From Dysgonomonas sp. 216 (GTDB lineage Bacteria > Bacteroidota > Bacteroidia > Bacteroidales > Dysgonomonadaceae), in the NCBI RefSeq assembly GCF_010501065.1, contig NZ_QVMM01000014.1:1-64000 (forward strand): DNA of 64,000 bases. Reading direction: 5' to 3'. The notes under the pieces were generated by a model. The model was not told where the DNA came from, searched no databases, and worked only from the letters and a program-made list of their open reading frames with translations. Of the stretch, positions 1 to 8,387 are shown piece by piece (within the stretch, counting starts at the first letter, position 1; each line of letters starts with the position of its first letter). Both the position numbers and the translations under genes were made by a program.

Positions 1-75
1 ATAGACTAAAGACTACCGATTCTTATTATATTTTAGTATAAATCCTGTCAACCTATATTAGGACGGGACAGGGTA

Positions 76-558
76 TTATATTTCTTCTCCGTAGAATTTT
101 ACATCTTTGGAATATTCTTTATCGACAATTATCAATAATACAGGGCGCACCTTAAAGCTTTGTTCTTTGCCCCTTTTGACAATATAGCGAAATACAATTT
201 GGTCGCCCTCTTTTACAAGTTCTTTACTGTCAATTGTTGTTACATGCTGACTCTCGGGAACTATAATAGCTAAAACAGATTGGAGCGAAAAATCTATTTC
301 AGTGGCTTTTCCTCTCTCTCCCATAATAGTTCCTATACCCAAATATTTCTCAAATTCTTCAGCACTATCTATCTTTAATTCGAAGAGCTTATCGTTTACG
401 GTGTTTCTAACAAAATATCGTTCAGCTATAGTGTAAGGTATTTCTGTTTTCGATGTTTCGTTTTTAACGCCGGAGGCAGATTCTGCTTTTTGATAAGAGG
501 TGTTACTACAAGCAGCGAAGAAAATTGCAATTAAAATGAGAAAAAATATTCTGTTCAT
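76..558 (-). CDS. Small predicted lipoprotein, unknown function
   Basis: A 160-residue protein whose N-terminus is a hydrophobic stretch ending in a lipobox (FFAACSN, Cys at about residue 17), so it is probably a lipoprotein anchored in the outer or inner membrane. I recognise no domain in the mature part. It ends with a strand-rich segment around VRPVLLIIVDKEY that looks like a compact beta domain. It lies 39 bp downstream of the radical SAM gene on the same strand and is probably co-transcribed with it. A 10-bp hairpin overlaps its start codon. It is not related in content to the carbohydrate locus to the right. Confidence 0.75.
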   Translation of the reverse strand: MNRIFFLILIAIFFAACSNTSYQKAESASGVKNETSKTEIPYTIAERYFVRNTVNDKLFELKIDSAEEFEKYLGIGTIMGERGKATEIDFSLQSVLAIIVPESQHVTTIDSKELVKEGDQIVFRYIVKRGKEQSFKVRPVLLIIVDKEYSKDVKFYGEEI

Positions 559-587
559 TAGATAAAAGTTTAAGCTATTTATCTAAT
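557..587 (-). other. Inverted repeat over the lipoprotein start codon
   Basis: The arms ATTAGATAAA (557-566) and TTTATCTAAT (578-587) are perfect complements around an 11-base loop. The ATG of the lipoprotein gene (556-558) lies in the distal arm. In the transcript this could hide the start codon or act as a weak processing site after the radical SAM gene. It is AT-only and so not very stable. Confidence 0.4.
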
Positions 588-597
588 AAACAAAGAG

Positions 598-2448
598 TCA
601 GGATGTTTTGTTTTTATTCTTGTTATTTGTGAAGTATAATTTGTTTAGAAGATCCTCTCTTTTCAGTTTATGAAGCGATTTTGTTATCTGTGAGCGGTAG
701 TTCTTATCGTACCAGAAAAAATATTGGCGCTGAGCAAGTTTCTGGTCTTTGGTTCTTGCTGTATAAACTTTTTCCAGCGTATAAGGATGATATCCGGTAT
801 AGTATATTTCGGTGGCTAAAGTCATCGGCGACGGAGTAAAATCTTGTACTTGTTCAAGATTAAAACCCAAAGGTTTGGTGGCGACGGCTAGTTCGGCCAT
901 GTCAAGCTCGTTACATGCGGGATGCGACGATATAAAATATGGGATCAATTGCTGCTTTAATCCGTGTTCGGTATTTACTTTGTCGAATATTTTTTTGAAA
1001 TCGAAGAATAGTTTGAACGAAGGTTTTCGCATGCAATGCAGTACTTTATCCGATGTGTGCTCCGGAGCTACCTTCAATCTGCCCGATACATGTTTCAATA
1101 TCAACTCGCGGGTATAATCGGCCGCAGCTTTGTCTAACTTCTGATCATTGGTTCGGTGTAAAAGCATATCGTAACGAACACCACTGCCAATAAACGATTT
1201 TTTAATACCTTCTAAAGAATCTACCGAACGATAAATATCTAACAGAGGGCTGTGATTGGTATTTAAATTATTACATATTTTGGGGTAAATACAAGAAGGG
1301 CGTTTGCATTTACTGCAAATACCTTCGTCTATCCCTTTCATCGCATACATATTTGCCGAAGGACCTCCCAAATCGCTCAAATAACCTTTGAAATCGGGCA
1401 TTCGGGTTATGGCTTGCACTTCTTTCAGAATCGATTTTTTAGAGCGCGAAGCAATAAATTTCCCTTGATGGGCCGATATGGTACAGAAAGCACATCCCCC
1501 GAAGCATCCTCTATGCATGTTTACTGAGAATTTTATCATCTCGAATGCAGGAATGGTTTTGTTCTTGTATTTGGGATGGGGTAGGCGTGTATAAGGCAGG
1601 TCGAACGAAGCATCTATTTCAGTTTCGGTCATAACCGGATATGGTGGATTTATCACAACAATATCTTCGTCGTGTTGCTGCAATATACGTGCTGCTTTTA
1701 CCATGTTCGATTGTTCTTCCACTATTTTGAAGTTCTTCGCCTGATTTATTTTTTCCCTTAAGCATTCTTTAAACGAATACAGTTTAATATCTTCTTCGTT
1801 TATATTGAAAGAATCGGATTTGTCTGTAAAAGCTATTTGATTGACATCTTTTTTTACTTCTTCAATACTCTTTCCTTTTTGCAATTGCGAAGCTATTTCC
1901 TTAATCGGTTTTTCGCCCATACCATAAACTAGTATATCGGCTCGCGAATCAATAAGTATTGATTTATGAAGCTTGTCGTCCCAATAATCGTAATGAGCAA
2001 CACGTCTCAGCGAGGCTTCTATTCCTCCAAGTACAATCGGAACATCGGGGTATAAATCTTTAAGTATGTTTGAATAAACTATCGAAGTTCTGTCGGGGCG
2101 CATACCGGCTTTTCCGTCAGGGGTATAGGCGTCGTTCGAGCGCAGGCGTTTATTGGCTGTATAATGATTTATCATAGAGTCCATAGCGCCACCCGATATA
2201 CCAAAAAATAAACGCGGCTTACCCAGCTTTTTGAAATCGCGAAGATCGTCACGCCAGTTAGGTTGCGGAACAATAGCCACTTTTAAACCTTCGGCTTCAA
2301 GTATTCGCCCGATAACGGCTGCACCAAATGAGGGATGGTCTACATAACAGTCGCCCGAAAATAAGATAACATCCAATTCATCCCATCCCCGTAGTTCGAC
2401 CTCCTTTTTTGTAGTAGGTAACCAGTCCGTTAATTTATAGTTATTCAT
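598..2448 (-). CDS. YgiQ family radical SAM protein
   Basis: A 616-residue cytoplasmic protein matching the YgiQ (UPF0313) family of radical SAM enzymes. The N-terminal region has the family's cobalamin-binding-like fold (GDCYVDHPSFG, then VVLGGIEASLRR). The cluster-binding motif C-x3-C-x2-C is seen in RGCFGGCAFC, followed by TISAHQGK. A second cysteine group (CSKCKRPSC, then KIC) follows some 60 residues later, as is usual for the family, and may bind a further cluster or metal. The C-terminus is the short basic YgiQ tail. The reaction and substrate are not known for the family. Length is normal. It is a conserved stand-alone gene and marks the left border of the pectin locus. Confidence 0.93.
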   Translation of the reverse strand: MNNYKLTDWLPTTKKEVELRGWDELDVILFSGDCYVDHPSFGAAVIGRILEAEGLKVAIVPQPNWRDDLRDFKKLGKPRLFFGISGGAMDSMINHYTANKRLRSNDAYTPDGKAGMRPDRTSIVYSNILKDLYPDVPIVLGGIEASLRRVAHYDYWDDKLHKSILIDSRADILVYGMGEKPIKEIASQLQKGKSIEEVKKDVNQIAFTDKSDSFNINEEDIKLYSFKECLREKINQAKNFKIVEEQSNMVKAARILQQHDEDIVVINPPYPVMTETEIDASFDLPYTRLPHPKYKNKTIPAFEMIKFSVNMHRGCFGGCAFCTISAHQGKFIASRSKKSILKEVQAITRMPDFKGYLSDLGGPSANMYAMKGIDEGICSKCKRPSCIYPKICNNLNTNHSPLLDIYRSVDSLEGIKKSFIGSGVRYDMLLHRTNDQKLDKAAADYTRELILKHVSGRLKVAPEHTSDKVLHCMRKPSFKLFFDFKKIFDKVNTEHGLKQQLIPYFISSHPACNELDMAELAVATKPLGFNLEQVQDFTPSPMTLATEIYYTGYHPYTLEKVYTARTKDQKLAQRQYFFWYDKNYRSQITKSLHKLKREDLLNKLYFTNNKNKNKTS

Positions 2449-2458
2449 AATGTAAATG

Positions 2459-2490
2459 CAAAGTTACGTCTTTTAGATGAGAGTATGCAA
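2459..2490 (-). promoter_or_regulatory. Candidate promoter of the radical SAM gene
   Basis: Read on the minus strand, TAACTTTG (2466 to 2459) matches the Bacteroidota -7 consensus TAnnTTTG. A TTG lies 21 bases upstream of it (2490-2488) as a -33 element. The implied leader before the ATG at 2448 is only a few bases, which lowers confidence. Confidence 0.35.
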
Positions 2491-2575
2491 TAGTAAAGTT
2501 ATTTTAAGTTATATGTAAACAATAGTGTACGGATTAACAGAGTAAATAGCTTATTTATGATAAAATGTATAGTTT

Positions 2576-2622
2576 TTTGAATAATATTACATGTTGTGGG
2601 GCGATGTGCTTTAATATCTTTG
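2576..2622 (+). promoter_or_regulatory. Promoter of the GH2-GH106-GH42-CE12 operon
   Basis: TATCTTTG (2615-2622) is a perfect TAnnTTTG -7 box with a TTG 18 bases upstream (2594-2596). A TTGAAT hexamer at 2577-2582 sits 32 bases before the box. That is the same place occupied by the right half-site of the shared element at 46565, 49635 and 52213, but the TTCCAT core and the left half are not conserved here. It may be a half-site of the same regulator. Confidence 0.5.
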
Positions 2623-2692
2623 TAATATCCATAATCTTGTATTTACAAGAGGTGTGAGTATGAAAGAATTTAATACAAATAAAATAACAACC

Positions 2693-5578
2693 ATGAAATT
2701 TAGACTACCTCGAACGAAAAAGTATTTGCTTTTTATCTTTATGTGTTTGTGTGTGACGAGTTATGCGCAAAATAAAAAAATAGACCTTCAAGGCGAGTGG
2801 CGTTTCGATATCGATAGAAATGATGTTGGAGAAACTGAACGTTGGTATAGTAAGAAATTGGGAGACAAAATTCATTTGCCCGGTTCTATGGCAGAGAACT
2901 ATAAAGGCGATGATGTTACCCTTAACACCCAATGGACAGCCAGTATATACGACAGTTCGTTCTTCTATAATCCCCGCTTGGAGCGTTTTCGTCAGCAGGA
3001 TAATCTTAAATTGCCGTTCTGGCTTACCCCTGTGAAGTATTATGTAGGTCCGGCGTGGTATCAGAAAGATGTGGTTGTACCTAATACATGGAAAAACGAT
3101 CGTGTTCTTTTGTTTCTCGAACGTCCTCATACCGAAACACGTTTGTGGATAAATAATCAGGAGATAGGAATGCAGAATTCGCTTTGCGTACCACATGTAT
3201 ATGAAATAGGAAAATATCTGAAGTCAGGGAATAATACAATATCTGTTCGTGTCGATAACAGGACTAAAGATATTGATGTAGGTAAAGATTCGCACAGTAT
3301 AACCGACCAGACTCAAGGAAACTGGAACGGCATAGTGGGACGTTTGGAGTTGCAATCCACTCCAAAAACATTTATTGAGAATGTAAAAGTTTATCCTGAT
3401 GTGAAAGGAAAGAAAGCGTTGGTTCGCTTGGTTATTGAAGGAAAATCATCAGGAACAATTCTGTTAGATGCAAATAGTTTTAACTGTAAAACTACGCACA
3501 GTGTATCTCCTGTATCAGCATCATTCAATTCCGAGAAGGATGGCTCGACTGCTGTAGAATTGGAATTGCCACTGGGAGATGAAATGTTATTATGGGACGA
3601 GTTTAATCCCAATTTATATAAGCTGAAAATTTCGTTGAAAACGAAACAAGGCGAAGATGTAAAAGAACTACAATTCGGGATGCGCGACTTTAGTATAGAA
3701 GGCAAATGGTTTTATGTGAACGGACGAAAAACAATGTTGCGCGGAACTGTTGAGAATTGCGATTTTCCACTAACAGGATATGCTCCGATGGATGTTGAAT
3801 CATGGGAACGGGTGTTTCAGATTTGCCGTAATTACGGGTTGAATCATATGCGTTTTCACTCTTTCTGTCCACCCGAGGCTGCGTTTCTTGCTGCCGATAA
3901 AATTGGTTTCTATCTGCAGCCCGAAGGGCCTAGCTGGCCTAATCATGGATCGTCGTTAGGTAATGGGCTTCCCGTTGACGATTATTTGTGGGAAGAAGCA
4001 AAACGTATTGTTGAGGAATATGGCAATTATTCGTGTTTTACTATGTTCGCTATCGGTAACGAGCCTCGTGGACGCTGGGTTCCATGGGTAAGCAAATTTG
4101 TAGATTATTGGAAAGAAACAGATAAACGTCGTGTTTATACAGGTGCATCAGTAGGTGGTAGTTGGGCTTGGCAACCACGTAACCAATATCACGTAAAAGC
4201 CGGAGCCAGAGGTTTGGATTGGGGTGCAATGCCAGAGTCAAATTCCGATTTCAGGGCAAAGATTGATACTGTAAAACAGCCATTTGTGTCGCACGAAACA
4301 GGACAATGGTGTGTATTTCCCGATTTTACCGAAATAAAGAAATATACAGGGGTGATGCGTGCCCGTAATTTTGAATTATTCCGCGACGATTTGGCTCAAC
4401 GTGGCATGTCGGATATGGAAATGGAATTTCTGATGGCATCGGGGAAATTACAAGCTTTATGTTATAAACATGAGATTGAAAAAACAATGCGTACACCCGA
4501 TTATGCAGGCTTCCAATTATTGGCATTAAACGACTATTCGGGGCAGGGAACAGCATTGGTTGGTTTGCTAAATGTTTTCTTTGAAGAGAAAGGATATATA
4601 AATGCAGAACAATTCCGCCAATTCTGTGCGCCTACTGTATTATTGTCTCGCATGGATAAGTTTGTATTTACAAACGATGAAACTATGACGGCAAAAATAG
4701 AAGTGGCTCATTTCGGAGAAAAGGAGTTAGGACGGATGCCTACAACATGGAAGATTAAGGATACTCACGGACAGATAATTTCGCAGGGTAAACTGTCTGC
4801 TAAAAATGTGGTAATCGGTAATTGTCAGGAATTGGGAATGGTTACCTTGCCGTTAAATACTTTCGAAAAGGCTCAGAAACTGAATCTGGAAGTGTCTTTC
4901 GAAGGAATGGATGTTTGTAATAATTGGGATTTTTGGGTGTATCCTGCTACGTTACCCGAAGTTAAAACGGAGAATGTTTACATTACCGAAAATATAGATG
5001 ATAAAGCTAAGGATGTATTGAAAAACGGAGGTAAGGTACTATTATTATTAGCCGGAAAAGTAGAACAGGGAAAAGAGGTTGTTCAATACATGACTCCTGC
5101 TTTCTGGAATACTTCATGGTTCAAAATGCGTCCTCCTCATACTGTGGGAACATTGGTAAACAACTATCATCCTGTTTTCAATGATTTTCCCACAGATTCA
5201 TATACCGATGTACAATGGTGGGAATTGGTTAACCGTGGGCAAATAATGGAAATAACCGATTTCCCAAAAGGATTCAAACCTATAGTACAGCCTATCGATA
5301 CATGGTTTATCAACCGTAAATTGGGTACTTTGTTTGAGGCAAAAGTTGGTAATGGAAAAGTGATGGTAACAAGCATTGATCTGCAAAATAATCTGGAGAA
5401 GAGACCCGTGGCAAGGCAATTATACCATTCTATTTTAAATTATATAAATTCGCATCGTTTTACTCCGGAGCAATCGGTAGACTTATCGCTGATTGAAGAT
5501 TTATTACGTAAAGAAGGAGAACGTATAAATACGCATACAACTGATGCTCCTGACGAATTGAAGAATATAATAAACTAA
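2693..5578 (+). CDS. Glycoside hydrolase family 2, secreted
   Basis: A 961-residue GH2 enzyme of the beta-galactosidase/beta-glucuronidase superfamily, probably periplasmic, removing a beta-linked sugar from pectin oligosaccharides. I chose the ATG at 2693 because it puts a standard signal peptide first (MKFRLPRTKKYLLFIFM, cut after SYAQ). GTG 2654 and ATG 2660 are in-frame alternatives. Domains in order are a jelly-roll sugar-binding domain (about 30-220, with PAWYQKDVVVP and RLWINNQEIG), an Ig-like domain, the TIM barrel and a beta-rich C-terminal region. Acid/base Glu is E457 (in AIGNEPRG) and the nucleophile E535 (in SHETGQW). First gene of a four-enzyme operon, 13 bp before the GH106 gene. 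The exact sugar specificity cannot be read from the sequence. Confidence 0.88.
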   Translation: MKFRLPRTKKYLLFIFMCLCVTSYAQNKKIDLQGEWRFDIDRNDVGETERWYSKKLGDKIHLPGSMAENYKGDDVTLNTQWTASIYDSSFFYNPRLERFRQQDNLKLPFWLTPVKYYVGPAWYQKDVVVPNTWKNDRVLLFLERPHTETRLWINNQEIGMQNSLCVPHVYEIGKYLKSGNNTISVRVDNRTKDIDVGKDSHSITDQTQGNWNGIVGRLELQSTPKTFIENVKVYPDVKGKKALVRLVIEGKSSGTILLDANSFNCKTTHSVSPVSASFNSEKDGSTAVELELPLGDEMLLWDEFNPNLYKLKISLKTKQGEDVKELQFGMRDFSIEGKWFYVNGRKTMLRGTVENCDFPLTGYAPMDVESWERVFQICRNYGLNHMRFHSFCPPEAAFLAADKIGFYLQPEGPSWPNHGSSLGNGLPVDDYLWEEAKRIVEEYGNYSCFTMFAIGNEPRGRWVPWVSKFVDYWKETDKRRVYTGASVGGSWAWQPRNQYHVKAGARGLDWGAMPESNSDFRAKIDTVKQPFVSHETGQWCVFPDFTEIKKYTGVMRARNFELFRDDLAQRGMSDMEMEFLMASGKLQALCYKHEIEKTMRTPDYAGFQLLALNDYSGQGTALVGLLNVFFEEKGYINAEQFRQFCAPTVLLSRMDKFVFTNDETMTAKIEVAHFGEKELGRMPTTWKIKDTHGQIISQGKLSAKNVVIGNCQELGMVTLPLNTFEKAQKLNLEVSFEGMDVCNNWDFWVYPATLPEVKTENVYITENIDDKAKDVLKNGGKVLLLLAGKVEQGKEVVQYMTPAFWNTSWFKMRPPHTVGTLVNNYHPVFNDFPTDSYTDVQWWELVNRGQIMEITDFPKGFKPIVQPIDTWFINRKLGTLFEAKVGNGKVMVTSIDLQNNLEKRPVARQLYHSILNYINSHRFTPEQSVDLSLIEDLLRKEGERINTHTTDAPDELKNIIN

Positions 5579-5591
5579 TGACCTTACAAAT

Positions 5592-8387
5592 ATGAAAAAA
5601 CACCATTTGATAATAAGTGCTCTTCTTTTGGGAGGATTGCTTATGGCTTGCGACAATAAAGAACCCGATACTGGTTGGCCCGAGGTTACAACCGAGGCTA
5701 AACCGTGGACTCGCTGGTGGTGGATGGGTAGTGCTGTAGATAAGCAAAACCTGACTTATAACCTTGAGGAGATGAGTAAGGCTAGTATCGGCGGAGTTGA
5801 AATTACTCCCATATACGGTGTTAAAGGGCAGGAAGACAATTATATACAATACCTTTCCTCGAAGTGGATGGAAATGCTTGCGCATACCGAAGCTGAGGCT
5901 GCCCGTTTGAATATGCTTGTGGATATGAATATGGGTACGGGCTGGCCATTTGGCGGACCTGAGATTACGCTTGAAGATGCCGCGACAAAAGCCATATTTC
6001 AGAACTACGAGTTGAAGGGTGGAACGCAGTTATCCGAGAAGATAGAGGTGAAAGATAAAAAACAGAAAGATGTTGCAGTGCTTCAAAAGCTGATGGCTTA
6101 TTTGCCCGACTCGGAAGTTTTGGATATTACAGATAAAGTAAATGCAGAAGGCTATTTGACATGGACTGCTCCCGAAGGAAAAGATTGCAAACTTGTGGCT
6201 CTTTTTATGGGTAAAACATTTCAGAAAGTAAAGCGTCCTGCACCGGGTGGCGAAGGTTATGTTTTGAATCATTTTGATGCAGAGGCTGTTAAACGCTATT
6301 TTAGTAAATTCGATAAAGCATTTTCTGCTTCTAAGGCTAAATTCCCCCATAGTTTCTTTAACGATTCGTATGAAGTATATGGAGCTGATTGGACTGCCGA
6401 TTTTCTTGAACAATTTGAAAAACGTAGAGGATATAAACTTGAAAACCATTTTACCGATTTATTAGCAAACGGTGAAACAGAATTTTCGGCACGTATAATA
6501 TCTGACTATCGCGAAACTATCGGTAACTTATTGCACGACAACTTTTCTGCATCATGGGCAAATTGGGCTCACGAACGTAAGGTAACTATCCGTAATCAGG
6601 CTCATGGTTCGCCTGCTAATTTGTTAGATATATATGCAGCCGTAGATATTCCGGAATGTGAGTCGTTTGGTATTACCGATTTCGATATACCTTATTTGCG
6701 GAAAGATTCTATCCGTAAGGAAAACGATGGCGACCCAGTGACCTTAAAATATGCTTCGTCGGCAGCAAATATTGCAGGGAAAAAGTATACTTCGTCTGAA
6801 ACATTTACATGGCTGACCGAACACTTTCGTACATCATTGTCGCAAACAAAGCCCGAAATAGATCAAATGTTTACATCGGGGGTAAACCATGTTTATTTTC
6901 ATGGAGCGACTTACTCTCCGAAAGAAGCTGCTTGGCCGGGTTGGAAGTTTTACGCTTCGGTTGACATGACACCAACAAACAGCATTTGGCGCGATGCCCC
7001 TGCGTTTTTTCAGTATATAACCCGTGTTCAATCGTTTTTGCAATATGGGTCGTCGGATAACGATTTCTTATTGTATTTTCCTGTTTATGATATTTGGAAC
7101 GAGCAGCGAGGTGATATTTTCTATACATTCGCTATACATGGAATGCGTAAGCGTCTACCCGATTTCTATAAAGCAGTAGAAAGTGTAAGAGAACAAGGGT
7201 ACGACCTTGATTACATATCCGATTCATTCATCGAAAGTGCAACGGTTGAGAATGGCCTTATAAAAATGATTGGAGGGGCAACTTACAAAGCGTTGATTTT
7301 TCCTTCGTCTAAGCTAATGCCGCTCGAAACATTAACCAAAGTGCAGGCTTTAGCCGAGCAGGGAGCCACTGTTATTTTTGTAGATCAATATCCGTCGGAT
7401 GTACCCGGATTCAGCAATTTGGAACAACGCAGGGGGGCGTTTAAGGATATAATGGCAAAAATGCCTTCTGTCGATTCGTTCTCGTCTGTTTCCGTTAATG
7501 TTTTAGGAAAAGGAAGAGTAATAACCGGAACAGATTATGCCAAGATATTAACTAAATGCGATGTTGATAAAGAAACATTAGCTTCGGAGTTAGGTTGCCA
7601 GTATATTCGTCGTAAAAACGAAACCGGATACCATTATTTTATAGCATTGCTTCAGAATAAGCCTGTTGATACTTGGGTTACACTTGCCGTAGAAGCTAAA
7701 AGCGCAATGTTATTCGATCCAATGACAGGGAAATCGGGACTTGCGAAAGTTCGGGAAAATGATGGTAAATTACAGGTATATATGCAGTTGCAAGCAGGGG
7801 CGTCTGTTATTCTTAAGACATTCGATAAGCTAGTTGAGGCTCCTGAGTGGAATTATTATCAAGACGCAGAAAATAAAGATGTTGAATTAAATACCAATTG
7901 GGAAATGAGTTTTGTTGAAAGTTGGCCTGCTGTAGAGGAATCTTTCAAAATAGATAGCTTAAAATCGTGGACGGAAGTGCCTAATGAATTATTGTCAAAA
8001 AACATGGGTACAGCCCGTTATAAAAAAGAAATTGATATAACAAAGACGGACGGATTGGAATACCGTTTATGTTTGGGCGATGTTCGCGAAAGCGCACGTG
8101 TATTTATAAACGGAAAAGAAGTTGCTGTTCTTTTTGCAGTGCCTTTCGAGACGAATATAGGCGAATATTTGCAAAATGGTAAAAATGTAATTGAAATAGA
8201 AGTTACTAACCTGCCTGCAAATCGTATAGCCGATTACGATCGCACAGGTGTTGAATGGCGTATATTCCAAGATATTAATATTGTTAGTGTGAACTATAAA
8301 CCCGGCAATTTTGATACATGGGGCATTATTCCGTCCGGATTGTTAGGGCCGGTTTCTATTAAAGAACTTAAAAAGATGAATTTATGA
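5592..8387 (+). CDS. GH106 family alpha-L-rhamnosidase, lipoprotein
   Basis: A 931-residue protein with the GH106 N-terminal signature PWTRWWWMGSAVDK, followed by the barrel region containing LVDMNMGTGWPFGG and the conserved block SSETFTW...KPEID. The C-terminal part carries a jelly-roll domain (ESARVFINGKEVAVLFAVPF, then NLPANRIADYDR), typical of the family. GH106 enzymes remove alpha-L-rhamnose from rhamnogalacturonan I or II fragments using an inverting mechanism with calcium. The N-terminus is a lipoprotein signal (GGLLMACDN, Cys 20), so it is membrane anchored, most likely facing the periplasm. Its last codon overlaps the start of the GH42 gene by four bases (ATGA), indicating translational coupling. 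Confidence 0.9.
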   Translation: MKKHHLIISALLLGGLLMACDNKEPDTGWPEVTTEAKPWTRWWWMGSAVDKQNLTYNLEEMSKASIGGVEITPIYGVKGQEDNYIQYLSSKWMEMLAHTEAEAARLNMLVDMNMGTGWPFGGPEITLEDAATKAIFQNYELKGGTQLSEKIEVKDKKQKDVAVLQKLMAYLPDSEVLDITDKVNAEGYLTWTAPEGKDCKLVALFMGKTFQKVKRPAPGGEGYVLNHFDAEAVKRYFSKFDKAFSASKAKFPHSFFNDSYEVYGADWTADFLEQFEKRRGYKLENHFTDLLANGETEFSARIISDYRETIGNLLHDNFSASWANWAHERKVTIRNQAHGSPANLLDIYAAVDIPECESFGITDFDIPYLRKDSIRKENDGDPVTLKYASSAANIAGKKYTSSETFTWLTEHFRTSLSQTKPEIDQMFTSGVNHVYFHGATYSPKEAAWPGWKFYASVDMTPTNSIWRDAPAFFQYITRVQSFLQYGSSDNDFLLYFPVYDIWNEQRGDIFYTFAIHGMRKRLPDFYKAVESVREQGYDLDYISDSFIESATVENGLIKMIGGATYKALIFPSSKLMPLETLTKVQALAEQGATVIFVDQYPSDVPGFSNLEQRRGAFKDIMAKMPSVDSFSSVSVNVLGKGRVITGTDYAKILTKCDVDKETLASELGCQYIRRKNETGYHYFIALLQNKPVDTWVTLAVEAKSAMLFDPMTGKSGLAKVRENDGKLQVYMQLQAGASVILKTFDKLVEAPEWNYYQDAENKDVELNTNWEMSFVESWPAVEESFKIDSLKSWTEVPNELLSKNMGTARYKKEIDITKTDGLEYRLCLGDVRESARVFINGKEVAVLFAVPFETNIGEYLQNGKNVIEIEVTNLPANRIADYDRTGVEWRIFQDINIVSVNYKPGNFDTWGIIPSGLLGPVSIKELKKMNL

